In this document: positions 51,515 through 60,550 of the stretch, one piece after another
Numbering within the stretch: the first letter of the stretch is position 1
How the letters are laid out: each line of letters starts with the position of its first letter
NCBI GenBank assembly: GCA_019359505.1
Contig: JAHHHD010000027.1
Span: forward strand, 1-64,000
Direction of reading: 5' to 3'
DNA length: 64,000 nt
Origin: Drouetiella hepatica Uher 2000/2452
GTDB taxonomy: Bacteria > Cyanobacteriota > Cyanobacteriia > Elainellales > Elainellaceae
Program-made: the position numbers and the translations under genes
The notes under the pieces: generated by a model
Told to the model about the DNA's origin: nothing
The model's database searches: none
Seen by the model: the letters and a program-made list of their open reading frames with translations, nothing else

Positions 51515-52525
51515 TTAGACTTGCGAATGGACACTAAACTCTGCGCTTAAAGGATTCACTTTCGGTTCAACGAGCGGCAGATTGTAGGTACTAGAAACGA
51601 GTTCAGCATGTTGTCCTACAGGAACCACCGTGAACTGATTGGAGAGCATCTTGAGAGCTTTACCGAGAACCGCTAGCTTTTTAGTGTGGGATAAGCTCAT
51701 GCCAGGAAAAAACGCCAGCTCCGGCACATCTTCAGCTCCTAGAAAATCCAGAGGATGAAGCAGCAACGAGGGCGGTGTTTTCGTCAGTTTACAGAGCCAA
51801 AGTGCAAATCGGAAATACAGCAGCGCTGCGGTGGACGAAAACACGCTAATGAATAGCACATAGCTAAAATGAATAGGAACTTTGAAGATCGGCATCGTCG
51901 TAACGGGAATTTCCGTTAGCTGGTCAGACTTTAGGCTCCAGCGATAGGGCTTGAGGGGCTGAAAGCCTTCTTTAAAACCGCCGAATAGCGCCTTCCGCTT
52001 TTCTCGCTCTTCGGGGGTAAGATTGCTGGTCATGAAGTAGTAAGCCCGTGCTAGCGGTCCCAAATAGGTAGGAAACGTAGAGGCATCATATTTGTAGCCG
52101 CGCTTTGCCAGCACTCGCAGGACAGAGGATGAAAAGCTGTATCCGGGACCTCGGAATCCGACGGGATGCTGTCCGGTGACTCGCTTCAGATGACCCTCTG
52201 CCCTCGCGATCTCCTGCTCAATTTCCTCCTCGCTATAGAGGTGCAGCCAGGACTCATGATGGAAAGAGTGATTGCCGATTTCGTGACCTGCTGCCGATAT
52301 AGAGGCGATCGCTTCCTGATTTTTTTCCAAAGCTGCATCCTGACCGACAATGAAGAAGGTAATGGTCAGATTGAGGTCTTTCAAAAAGTCCAAGGCGCGG
52401 GGAATGACGACATTTAAGTAGGAGGGAAACTCCTCCCAACCTGGATCGCCATGAATTTTCATATACGACCACTGATTGTCTAGATCGAGAGAAAGACTGG
52501 CGATCGGTTTTTTCTTAAACTTCAT
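51515..52525 (-). CDS. Polysaccharide deacetylase (NodB-type)
   Basis: 336 residues. Motif 1 is SLSLDLDNQW near 10-19 (two aspartates), motif 2 is HEIGNHSFHHESW near 80 (HxxxH), and GFRGPGYSFSS near 119-129 is motif 3. These support a metal-dependent de-N-acetylase. A hydrophobic stretch (VLFISVFSSTAALLYFRFALWL, shown as region about 222-243) may attach it to a membrane. It starts 5 bp after the stop of the second FAD gene, so they are likely coupled. Confidence 0.9.
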   Translation of the reverse strand: MKFKKKPIASLSLDLDNQWSYMKIHGDPGWEEFPSYLNVVIPRALDFLKDLNLTITFFIVGQDAALEKNQEAIASISAAGHEIGNHSFHHESWLHLYSEEEIEQEIARAEGHLKRVTGQHPVGFRGPGYSFSSSVLRVLAKRGYKYDASTFPTYLGPLARAYYFMTSNLTPEEREKRKALFGGFKEGFQPLKPYRWSLKSDQLTEIPVTTMPIFKVPIHFSYVLFISVFSSTAALLYFRFALWLCKLTKTPPSLLLHPLDFLGAEDVPELAFFPGMSLSHTKKLAVLGKALKMLSNQFTVVPVGQHAELVSSTYNLPLVEPKVNPLSAEFSVHSQV

Positions 52526-52530
52526 GAGGT

Positions 52531-53895
52531 TTAGCGGGTAGATACGGCAAGGGAAGACTTGGATAAGGTCAGCAGTTCGGCAGCAGCACTCTCGGCAAGC
52601 TGCACCGTTTCGTTGACGTTCAGCGTACCGTTGAGAATATGCGCTGAGTTAATAATGTGAACGCCTGGAATGGAGGTGTGCATCGGCGGCAAATGCTCAG
52701 AATAGTTGAGCGTAGAAATCGCCAGCACATATTTCACCCGCGAAACTTTGAAGCTGAGGACATCACTACGATCGAAGTGAGAATACATCCGTTCGAGGGC
52801 GCTGACAAACTTTTCCTGTAGTTCTGAGTCAGACAGCGAGAATGCTGGATCGTCTGGGGCAATATATTTAGGTAAATAAACCAGAGTATTGCCGTGAAAA
52901 TAGTCGGGTTCCACCAGAGTGGTCATCTCAATCACTCCGGTAAACGGCACCCAGGTATCGGTGATATTGGTAACGTAGTAGGGCGAGAGCGGCTGTTTGA
53001 GCAGGAGCGAAGCGCAGATGATGCCTTGGTACTGAATATTTTTGAGGCGATCGCGTTCTTCTGAATCAAGCTGCGGACAGACTTGGGCGGCAATTGGGGC
53101 GGCGGTCGTGAGGATGACGCGATCGAAGCTTTCCCAGCCTGCCGTTTGAAGTTTGACCTGCCCCTCCGCAGATTGCACCTGCTGGACAACAGCCCCCAGT
53201 CGAATCTCGACTCCTTCCTCAGTCAGAACTTCCGCAAAGCGTTCCAATAGCCGCGCGTAGCCACCCGGCAGATAGCCAAACATTTCTTTCTTCAATCCCG
53301 TCCGTCTAGCCGCATAGAGGCGAGCGATGATTGCCCAAATAAACGCGGCTGAGGCTTTCTTGTAATTCTCACCCAGCTTTGCTCGCAGCAACGGCAGCCA
53401 AAACTTTTGAAAAGTATGCTTACCCGACCAGCGGCTGAGCCAATCCACTACCGAGATTTTTTCGAGTTGCTTCCAGTCTCTGATTTTGGAGGCGTAAAGG
53501 ATGGTAAACCCCAGCCGAATTTTGTCAATCAGACCCAGCGGCGGGAAGCGAAGAAATTCGATCGCGTTAGAAACTGAATATAAGTTGCCATCCATATAGC
53601 AACCCGTCTTAGTTTCCACCCACTGCATATCTTGCTCTAGCCTCAGCTCTTTCAGCAAGTTGCGTAGGCAGAGATCAGACAGCAAGGTGACATGGTAGTG
53701 GCGATCCCAGGTGATATCCCCCAGCATCCAGGCGCTTGCCAACCCGCCTAGCTCTGGAGAGGCTTCGAATAACGTCACCTGTTTCCCGGCTTGGGCAAGA
53801 CGATGAGCCAAGGTCATGCCCAGAATGCCGCCCCCGACGATCGCATAACGTTCTTCACCCTGTGCCGACGATGAGCGAGATGATGAAATAACCAT
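52531..53895 (-). CDS. FAD-dependent amine-oxidase-like protein (second of two)
   Basis: 454 residues from the ATG at 53895; a TTG at 53934 gives an unlikely longer form. The N-terminal YAIVGGGILGMTLAHRLAQ and ASPELGGLASAW form the FAD site, followed by WDRHYHVTL. The C-terminal GVHIINSAHILNGTLNVNETVQLA closes the fold. It differs from the first flavoprotein in length and motifs, so they are not simple duplicates. It precedes the deacetylase by 5 bp. Reaction unknown. Confidence 0.85.
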   Translation of the reverse strand: MVISSSRSSSAQGEERYAIVGGGILGMTLAHRLAQAGKQVTLFEASPELGGLASAWMLGDITWDRHYHVTLLSDLCLRNLLKELRLEQDMQWVETKTGCYMDGNLYSVSNAIEFLRFPPLGLIDKIRLGFTILYASKIRDWKQLEKISVVDWLSRWSGKHTFQKFWLPLLRAKLGENYKKASAAFIWAIIARLYAARRTGLKKEMFGYLPGGYARLLERFAEVLTEEGVEIRLGAVVQQVQSAEGQVKLQTAGWESFDRVILTTAAPIAAQVCPQLDSEERDRLKNIQYQGIICASLLLKQPLSPYYVTNITDTWVPFTGVIEMTTLVEPDYFHGNTLVYLPKYIAPDDPAFSLSDSELQEKFVSALERMYSHFDRSDVLSFKVSRVKYVLAISTLNYSEHLPPMHTSIPGVHIINSAHILNGTLNVNETVQLAESAAAELLTLSKSSLAVSTR

Positions 53896-53920
53896 AGGTT
53901 TGTGAGACGCACAAGTTAAA

Positions 53921-53960
53921 CAAGAGCTGGACAAGAACTGGACAAGAACTGGACAAGACC
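53921..53960. repeat. 11-bp tandem repeats
   Basis: caagagctgga, caagaactgga, caagaactgga and a partial fourth occur at 53921-53960, in the gap between the acyltransferase and flavoprotein genes. This is the same 11-bp period as the array at 11157-11211. Confidence 0.7.
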
Positions 53961-54002
53961 AGAAAGAGCGAAGCAGAGACGCGATCGCGCCTCTGCTTCA
54001 AG

Positions 54003-54626
54003 CTAAATCGGAGGCGTAAGCTCAATCACTTCGCGGTTTTTGACGGCATACTTCAAGTCGCAGGCAGGACAGGCTATCTGCTCCTCAAACGTCTCAACCT
54101 CAGGGAACCGCATCAGCAATTGCCCACAGCGGCAGACACAACCGATCGACTTAGCCGGATGCCCGATCGCCAAGTGAAAGTCAGGGACAGATTTGGTGAT
54201 TAGCGAACCCATGCCTACCATGGCAAATCGACCGATGGACAAGTCGTTGCCGATCGTGCAGCCTGCGCCAATGGTTGCGCCTTCCCGTACTAGAGTCGGT
54301 AAGGTATGCTCGTCTGGGTCAGAAGGGCGGAGTTGCTTAAGATCGACGGTCGTAGCTCTGGGAAAGCGATCGTTGGTAAAGATCGTCCCGGCGCTAATCA
54401 TCACCCCATCTTCGATCGTCACAGCATTGCAGACATAGACGAAAGCATTAATCTTGACTCGATCGCCGATCGCTACGCCGTAAGCGATATAAGTCTTCTC
54501 GCCAATGATGCACTGTTCGCCAATGCGGGCAGAGTGACGAATGTGAACGCTATCCCAAACCGATGTACCTGACCCGATCGCCACATTATCCTCGACGATT
54601 GCCGTGGGGTGAATGCGGGCGTTCAC
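54003..54626 (-). CDS. Left-handed beta-helix acyltransferase with C-terminal zinc ribbon
   Basis: 207 residues starting at GTG (54626). Hexapeptide repeats (HPTAIVEDNVAIGSGTSVW and later ATIGAGCTIGNDLSIGRFAMVGMGS) form a left-handed beta helix typical of WbpD/WlbB-like N-acetyltransferases. The C-terminal 45 residues contain CVCRCGQ and CPACDLKY, a ribbon-like CxC...CxxC zinc-binding pattern not usual for this family. It overlaps the Gfo/Idh stop codon by one base. In 3-acetamido sugar pathways this enzyme acetylates the 3-amino group. Confidence 0.87.
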   Translation of the reverse strand: MNARIHPTAIVEDNVAIGSGTSVWDSVHIRHSARIGEQCIIGEKTYIAYGVAIGDRVKINAFVYVCNAVTIEDGVMISAGTIFTNDRFPRATTVDLKQLRPSDPDEHTLPTLVREGATIGAGCTIGNDLSIGRFAMVGMGSLITKSVPDFHLAIGHPAKSIGCVCRCGQLLMRFPEVETFEEQIACPACDLKYAVKNREVIELTPPI

Positions 54627-55675
54627 TAGGCTTTCCCTCCCACAGCCATCTTGGTTGTAGACTGAGCACCGTTTTGAGCTAGGGCGATCGGTACCCAGTT
54701 ATTTTGTTTGAGGGCAGCATATGCTGCCTCAATGACCTCAACTGAAGCCACGCCGTCCTCAGCAGTAATCACCAGCGATTCCTGGTTGCGGATGGCTTTA
54801 GCAAAGTTGTCGATTTGGCTACGGAAAGACTGCACCTTGTTATAGCCATTGCCAAAGACAATCCAGTCCTGACTGGTTGCCTGACGATATTTGGACTCCT
54901 TCCAGCCCACCGAAATCGTCCCCTGAGAGCCGTAGATGCGGATGTAATAATCCAGCTCTTTGTTGATGCTCCAAGACAAATCGATATTGCCGACAACGCC
55001 GCTCATACTCTTGACAAAGATACGCACCGTATCTTCAACCGATAGCCCTTGAATTCGCCTGCCCTCTACGACCTGAACTTCAGCGATCGGCCCCAAAAAG
55101 TAGCGCATGATGTCTACGGAGTGTGTGCCGTTGTCAATTAGCACACCGCCACCGCTGATGGCAGCATTGGAGTTCCAGCGCGTAGACATATCGACGCGAG
55201 CCGTGAAGGCGTTCTCAAACAAAACGATATCGCCCAAGATCCCAGATGCCACAATGCTCTTTGCTTTCACTACATCTTCAGCAAAGCGGAACTTAGAAGC
55301 CATGGTCAAAATCACCCCATGCTCATCGGCAGCCGCCTTCATTTCTCTGGCGCTTTTTGCCGTGATGCTCATTGGCTTCTCGCAAAGAACGTGAATCTTT
55401 CGCTCTAGCAAATGAACACAGATCTCAGGATGGGTGGAAGGCGGTGTACAAACAATCACAGCATCCAGTTGAGCGCCCTCTAACATGCTCTGATAGGAAT
55501 CAAAGCTTTGGCATTTAGCTTTTTCTGCCATGGCTTTTGCCGCTTCAGTTCGGACATCAGCAACGGCTACAAGTTGGGCAGTGGTGGAAGTTTCAAAGGC
55601 TTGGGCATAGGCTTGGGCAATGCCACCTGCGCCGATCAGCCCAAATCTAACTTTTGAATTAGCGTAATCTGACAT
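54626..55675 (-). CDS. Gfo/Idh/MocA-family oxidoreductase (WlbA/WbpB-like)
   Basis: 349 residues from the ATG at 55675; the upstream frame to 55849 overlaps the aminotransferase gene and looks non-coding. The Rossmann motif FGLIGAGGIAQAYAQAF is near 10, AVIVCTPPSTHPEI near 70 and LCEKPMSITAKSAREM near 97-112 (the conserved EKP). The family oxidises a sugar at C3 using NAD. With the aminotransferase and acyltransferase next to it, it fits the 3-keto intermediate step of 3-acetamido sugar synthesis. Confidence 0.9.
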   Translation of the reverse strand: MSDYANSKVRFGLIGAGGIAQAYAQAFETSTTAQLVAVADVRTEAAKAMAEKAKCQSFDSYQSMLEGAQLDAVIVCTPPSTHPEICVHLLERKIHVLCEKPMSITAKSAREMKAAADEHGVILTMASKFRFAEDVVKAKSIVASGILGDIVLFENAFTARVDMSTRWNSNAAISGGGVLIDNGTHSVDIMRYFLGPIAEVQVVEGRRIQGLSVEDTVRIFVKSMSGVVGNIDLSWSINKELDYYIRIYGSQGTISVGWKESKYRQATSQDWIVFGNGYNKVQSFRSQIDNFAKAIRNQESLVITAEDGVASVEVIEAAYAALKQNNWVPIALAQNGAQSTTKMAVGGKA

Positions 55676-55772
55676 GACGATTTTCCTAAAAACTGAGGAT
55701 GGATGAATTAGGGAACCACGACTTGGCAGCAGAATTTGAAAGAAGTTTTTTGCGAGAGAAACTCTATTGAAG

Positions 55773-57020
55773 CTAAGCCTGAAGCTGAGCGATCGCCCCC
55801 TTAATGGCATCCGCAATATAGTCAATATGCTCGTCGGTGTAAGCCTCATTCCAGGGCAGTACCAAGACTTTTTCTAAGCCTTCAAAGGTACCAGGAAAGA
55901 GGGCAGGCGAGTAGTCCACAGCTTCGGGCTGTGCCAGAGTAAAGGGGAAGCGGGAATTGCCAAAGGTGCGCTGTTTTTCAAAGATTTCGCATTGGAAAGC
56001 GGGCTTTTGAATATAGCGAGGCGCAGAGAAGATGCCTTTCTCTTCTTTCAGCTTCTTCGCTAGACCCACGGCTCCATCTTTGATAACGCTGCCATCCACT
56101 CGTAGGCAGTATTTCCAATAGACATGCACGTTATTTGAATCAATGTGTGGAGTCTCAATGCCAGGAATATCTTGCAGCTTTTCTGTTAGCTTCACAGCAG
56201 CTATCCAACGTCGTTCCACCACGCCTTCCAGTTTGCCTAACTGAGCTAGCGCCACTGCACCCGTTAGTTCATTCATGCGATAGTTCAGCGCAATGAAGTA
56301 GTGATCGGGCTTAGGATCGCCATAGCCAAAAGCTTTGTTAATGTACAAGAAAAGCCGACGTGCCAGCGCATCATCGTTCGTAGCCACAATGCCGCCTTCG
56401 CCTGTGGTAATATGCTTGCCCTGCTGAAGACTAAAACAACCGATCGCCCCGATCGCTCCCACATACTGATCGCCATGTCTTGCCAGAAACGCCTGAGCCG
56501 TATCTTCAATCACCGGAATGTTCCGTGAGTTGGCAAGCGCCATAATCTCTGTCATATTACAGGGATTACCAAATAGATGCGTAACAATGATGGCTTTTGT
56601 GCGCTCTGTGATACATTTAGCGATCGTTTCTGCGGTCACGTTCCAAGTGCACGGATCAACATCTGCAAATCGCGGAATTGCACCCTGATAGAGGATAGGG
56701 GTCAGGGCACCCATATCGGTAATGGATGTAGTGATAATTTCGTCACCCGGTTCAGGGTCAATAGCGGCGATTGCTGTGTGTACCGCAGCAGAACCGGAAG
56801 TGCAGGCATAGGCATATTTCACGCCCAGCAGGTCAGCAAACTTTTGCTCCAGCGCTTTGACAAAAGTGCCTTTGGTACTGGTCAGAGTACCGCTACGGAT
56901 TGCTTCAGTGACAAGGGCAATTTCTTCTGCGCCTAGAGTCCGCCCTGAAGTATCCTGATCAGATGGCAATTTCAGCAGGGCTTGAGAAACTGCTTGAGCA
57001 GCGGAAAGGGTGTTGACCAT
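55773..57020 (-). CDS. DegT/DnrJ/EryC1/StrS-family sugar aminotransferase
   Basis: 415 residues, start ATG at 57020 with SD AGGAG. PLP-fold signs: YAYACTSGSAAVHTAIAA near 74-91, DEIITTSITDMGALTPILY near 97, VIEDTAQAFLA near 174, and GCFSLQQGKHITTGEGG near 197 with the lysine of the PLP imine in QQGKH. This is the family that transaminates 3-keto or 4-keto nucleotide sugars. It lies upstream of the Gfo/Idh gene in the same operon. Confidence 0.92.
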   Translation of the reverse strand: MVNTLSAAQAVSQALLKLPSDQDTSGRTLGAEEIALVTEAIRSGTLTSTKGTFVKALEQKFADLLGVKYAYACTSGSAAVHTAIAAIDPEPGDEIITTSITDMGALTPILYQGAIPRFADVDPCTWNVTAETIAKCITERTKAIIVTHLFGNPCNMTEIMALANSRNIPVIEDTAQAFLARHGDQYVGAIGAIGCFSLQQGKHITTGEGGIVATNDDALARRLFLYINKAFGYGDPKPDHYFIALNYRMNELTGAVALAQLGKLEGVVERRWIAAVKLTEKLQDIPGIETPHIDSNNVHVYWKYCLRVDGSVIKDGAVGLAKKLKEEKGIFSAPRYIQKPAFQCEIFEKQRTFGNSRFPFTLAQPEAVDYSPALFPGTFEGLEKVLVLPWNEAYTDEHIDYIADAIKGAIAQLQA

Positions 57021-57159
57021 GCGTTTATTTCTCCTGATTAGATGAGTTAGATAGTGATTACAATGAGTTGAATACTCAACAAGTGACCTAGCTCAAGCGT
57101 TTTAATGAAAACTGAGAGCTATTTTTTCCCAACAGTGAGAAAAGTTGAAAGGAGGCTGT

Positions 57160-58422
57160 CTATCTATCTAGCTTTTGTTCTGACCGTGAAGCTTTGTAGA
57201 CAGCACTACCCAGATAAAAAACCTCTTCAAAATACCGTTTACTTTGCATAGACAGTATGCCCAAGCTAAAGAGTTGGATAGCGAGCATCAGAAACATACC
57301 GCCTAAGATAAAGGTATGAGGAGCCTGTTGAAAGGCAGCTGCAACGGCTTCAGTGGGATCAACAACAGGTTGAATCATCTGTTGATAGTTTGTCCAAACA
57401 TGAACGAATGCCCAAAACCCAGAGAAGGCGGCGAGTAAAAAAAATAGAAAGCTGGGAATAATAAAAAACATCACGGGTCTAAAAACAAACCCAAAGTAAA
57501 AAACATCCCAGGTATGACGCAAAATTTTCATACTCGACTTGCGTCTGTTTGCCTTGGGACGATCTTGGCTTACCTGCCGACTTACCTGTTGAGTTCTCCA
57601 GTTCAAATGAGCAGGAATTTCCTCAATCTTGGCTCCCAAGACTAGACCCTTGTGGATTACTTCAGGATTGATCTCCATGCCATAAGACTTGAGGTTGAGA
57701 CTGCGAACAAAACTCGTCCGATAGGCACGCACCATGCCAGTTAATGTTGAAACATTTCGGCGAGCCGCAGTTGAGAGGAAGCGATTAGCCCAGACACTCA
57801 GCGCTAAACGAAGCCAGGGTACATTAGAGACTTGACCCCCTGTCATGTAGGGGGAAGTCAAGACAACGTCTGCTCCACCCTCCGTTATTTTCGCCAAGAG
57901 CATTGCAATGTGCTCAGGGGCATAGCTTAGGTCAATATCTAATGTGACGATGAATTCTCCTTGAGCCTGTTCAAAGCCCGTTCTTAAGGCTTGCCCTAAG
58001 CCAGAATTCACCAAGTGATGAATGACTCGGACATTGGCATGGCTTTGGGCAAAGCTATCGGCAATTTCACCTGTATTATCTTTACTGCCGTCATTGACCA
58101 GAATTATTTCCCAGCGATATTCATGCAGATGCTCTAGGTACTGATAGAGAATTCCTAGATTTCGTTCAAGAATTGCGGCCTCATTATACGCTGGGGCAAC
58201 CACAGAAATGAACGATCGCCTGTCAATCTGCTCTGTCGAACCAGGCTGATATAAATCAGGTTGATGTAGCGGCGCGGTCATCAATCTGACTTCTTCATCA
58301 AATCCCTGATTTTTAAGTCCCTGTTTTCTGGGAACCTGAGCGTCCGCGCCCCCATTTGGCTCTCCACCAAGTGGGGACTGCCCCGCCCACTGACCCGACC
58401 ATTGAGTAGAATCTGAAACCAT
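57160..58422 (-). CDS. GT2 glycosyltransferase, polyprenyl-phosphate-sugar synthase type
   Basis: 420 residues. The N-terminal 45 residues are disordered. The GT-A core has SVVAPAYNEAAILERNLGIL near 69, IILVNDGSKDNTGEIADSF near 105, and FIVTLDIDLSYAPEHIAML (the DxD) near 155. Two to three hydrophobic segments at the C-terminus (about 305-340 and 375-400) anchor it, as in dolichol-phosphate mannose synthases. It probably makes the polyprenyl-phosphate sugar used by the GT39-like enzyme of the cluster. It is the first gene of the minus-strand operon. Confidence 0.88.
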   Translation of the reverse strand: MVSDSTQWSGQWAGQSPLGGEPNGGADAQVPRKQGLKNQGFDEEVRLMTAPLHQPDLYQPGSTEQIDRRSFISVVAPAYNEAAILERNLGILYQYLEHLHEYRWEIILVNDGSKDNTGEIADSFAQSHANVRVIHHLVNSGLGQALRTGFEQAQGEFIVTLDIDLSYAPEHIAMLLAKITEGGADVVLTSPYMTGGQVSNVPWLRLALSVWANRFLSTAARRNVSTLTGMVRAYRTSFVRSLNLKSYGMEINPEVIHKGLVLGAKIEEIPAHLNWRTQQVSRQVSQDRPKANRRKSSMKILRHTWDVFYFGFVFRPVMFFIIPSFLFFLLAAFSGFWAFVHVWTNYQQMIQPVVDPTEAVAAAFQQAPHTFILGGMFLMLAIQLFSLGILSMQSKRYFEEVFYLGSAVYKASRSEQKLDR

Positions 58423-59175
58423 TTCACAAACCTCGTTTTGGGAAGTACCTGACTGCTGACGCCTGACGATTTCAGCTGAGAAAACATCTTCTAACCCACA
58501 AAATTCTTTCTTGCAGCCAAGTCACCAGTAGAGAGAAGCCCTGAATCAAAACCTCGATCGCATCGCTCTGTGCCTGACCCACTAGACATGTCAATCAAAC
58601 AGCTAACGTTCAGCGGCTAAGTATATGCCTCAAAAACTATCAATCATCTAGTGATTATTTATACTTAAAGACTAAAAAGTATCCATCAGTAATTCTGAGG
58701 ACTTTACCGAATCGTTATGGAACATAAAGACTCGACTGCACATTTATTAAAGATCAAACAAACTTCTGAATTTCTGTAAATATACTATACCAATAGAGTT
58801 TGACTAATTATGAATCTTATAGTAGTCAATGGAAATTTTAAGCATAGTTCACGCAAATTTCATATAAATTCAGCCTAATTTACGAGAAATACATCCGGAT
58901 TCATAGGAGAAACAGCGAGTCCTCTTTTCTGCTGGGCTCATTTTTCTGCGATCGTTCAGTACATCTTCCAAGGATATGAGTATGAGTTCTATCGAGCTTC
59001 ATCTTTGGTCTATCCGTAGTATCTTCACTAAAAGCTAATTTTTTTGACATGTTACCTGAGCGCGATTCCGTTAGGATTTTGTACGGCTCACAAACCTTTG
59101 CAGGCTTGAGGCACATCTCACTACAATTAGCAGGACAGTTCGCAAACCAGAAACGAAGCCGAGCCTAATTGCCCC
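58423..59175. other. Long AT-rich intergenic region
   Basis: This 753-bp gap separates the divergent glycan operon and the DUF39 gene. It should hold both promoters, but no clear sigma-70 pair is prominent. AT-rich parts include 58640-58870. A minus-strand frame of 71 codons (58901-59116) and others are present but look non-coding. No repeat or RNA gene is obvious. Confidence 0.5.
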
Positions 59176-60372
59176 ATGCGATCGATCGCCGAAATTAACG
59201 ACAAAATTCAGCGCAAAAAAGCTGTGGTTTGGACAGTTGAAGAACTGAAGGCTAAAGTGCAGGACATTGGCGTGACTCAGGCGGCAAAGCAGGTGGATGT
59301 GATTACCACAGGAACCTTTGAGCCAATGGAGTCTTCGGGAGCCATTCTCAATATTGGACATACCGATCCACCGATCAAGATTCGTCAGTGCTGGCTTGAT
59401 GGCGTTCCGGCATATTCAGGGTTTGGAGCCGTTGATCTCTATTTAGGAGCAACTCAGACGGTAGACTATGGGGGCGTTGGCGATAACGATGGACAAGACC
59501 TGCGCGATCGGGGAGGTGGGCACGTAATTGCTGACTTGATTGCCGGAAAACCCGTGCATCTGCGGGCGATCGGTCAAGTTACCGACTGCTATCCTCGCGC
59601 CTCGTTTGAGACGACTATCAGCCGCAACACGATTAATCAGTTCTATTTGTTTAACCCTCGCAATCTTCACCAGAATTTTATAGTGGGCGTGAATGGAGGC
59701 GATCGACCCATCTACACCTACCTGGGTTCGCTACAGCCGCAGCTCGGCAATGCGGTTTACTCCAATCCGGGGGCCATTTCGCCTCTGATGAACGATCCCG
59801 ATCTTCAGCTAGTTGGCATTGGTACAAAAATATTTCTAGGGGGCGGCGTCGGCTACGTTGCTTGGGAAGGGACCCAGCACTTCCCAATGCAAAAGCGTTT
59901 ACCAAACCACACGCCGATCGGTCCGGCAGCAACTTTGGCGCTGATTGGCGATGCTAAACAAATGCAGTCTCGCTGGGTGCGCGGCTGCTATTTCAAAAGC
60001 TACGGGTCTTCTCTAATGCTAGGGGTAGGCGTACCCTTTCCAGTTTTGCAAGAGGAGGTCGTGGTCCATTGTGCCGTGCAGGATCAAGACCTAGTGGCTC
60101 CTGTCATGGATTTTTCAATTCCGCGCCGGGTGCGTCCCACTTTTGGCTTGGTTAGCTATGCTCAGCTTAAGTCGGGCAAGATTGCGATCGATGGTAAAGC
60201 AGTACGGGTGGCTCCTCTCGCCAGTATTTATTTGTCACGGCAGGTGGCGCAAGAGCTAAAACAGTGGATTGAGGCAGGACAATTTACCCTAACGGAACCT
60301 GTGGCAGCGATTCCCATGGATCGATTGCTTGTGGCGCAGGATCGATGGGGCACTCAGATTAGTTTGGAGTAG
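59176..60372 (+). CDS. Homocysteine biosynthesis protein (HcyBio/DUF39)
   Basis: 398 residues. The pattern of DUF39 is clear: DVITTGTFEPMESSGAILN near 40-58, CWLDGVPAYSGFGAVDLYLGATQ near 75-97 (core GVPAYSGFGAVDLYLGA), GGGHVIADLIAGKPVHLRA near 113, and MLGVGVPFPVLQEE near 281. Family members in anaerobes and methanogens help assimilate sulfide into homocysteine from aspartate semialdehyde. Conserved-type cysteines are seen near 75 and 136. The NIL/ferredoxin partner gene found in methanogens is absent nearby. Whether the cyanobacterial protein does the same reaction is not established here. Confidence 0.88.
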   Translation: MRSIAEINDKIQRKKAVVWTVEELKAKVQDIGVTQAAKQVDVITTGTFEPMESSGAILNIGHTDPPIKIRQCWLDGVPAYSGFGAVDLYLGATQTVDYGGVGDNDGQDLRDRGGGHVIADLIAGKPVHLRAIGQVTDCYPRASFETTISRNTINQFYLFNPRNLHQNFIVGVNGGDRPIYTYLGSLQPQLGNAVYSNPGAISPLMNDPDLQLVGIGTKIFLGGGVGYVAWEGTQHFPMQKRLPNHTPIGPAATLALIGDAKQMQSRWVRGCYFKSYGSSLMLGVGVPFPVLQEEVVVHCAVQDQDLVAPVMDFSIPRRVRPTFGLVSYAQLKSGKIAIDGKAVRVAPLASIYLSRQVAQELKQWIEAGQFTLTEPVAAIPMDRLLVAQDRWGTQISLE

Positions 60373-60550
60373 CAGCTTGCCGAGATCAAACCTGATCCTC
60401 TTTCAGATAGTATGAAGGAATGCCTAAATAGCGATCGGGTTTTCGGTCAAGTCTCAGCGTGACAAAGTTGCGACTGTCTGTTAGCTAAGTTCACAGTCGG
60501 GTTAAATGAGTTTAGATAGCTATTGTGTCGATACAAGCAAGGGAGACAGT

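Noticed and set aside
58901-59116. 71-codon minus-strand frame in the long intergenic gap
   Set aside because: No recognisable motif and no clear ribosome binding site.
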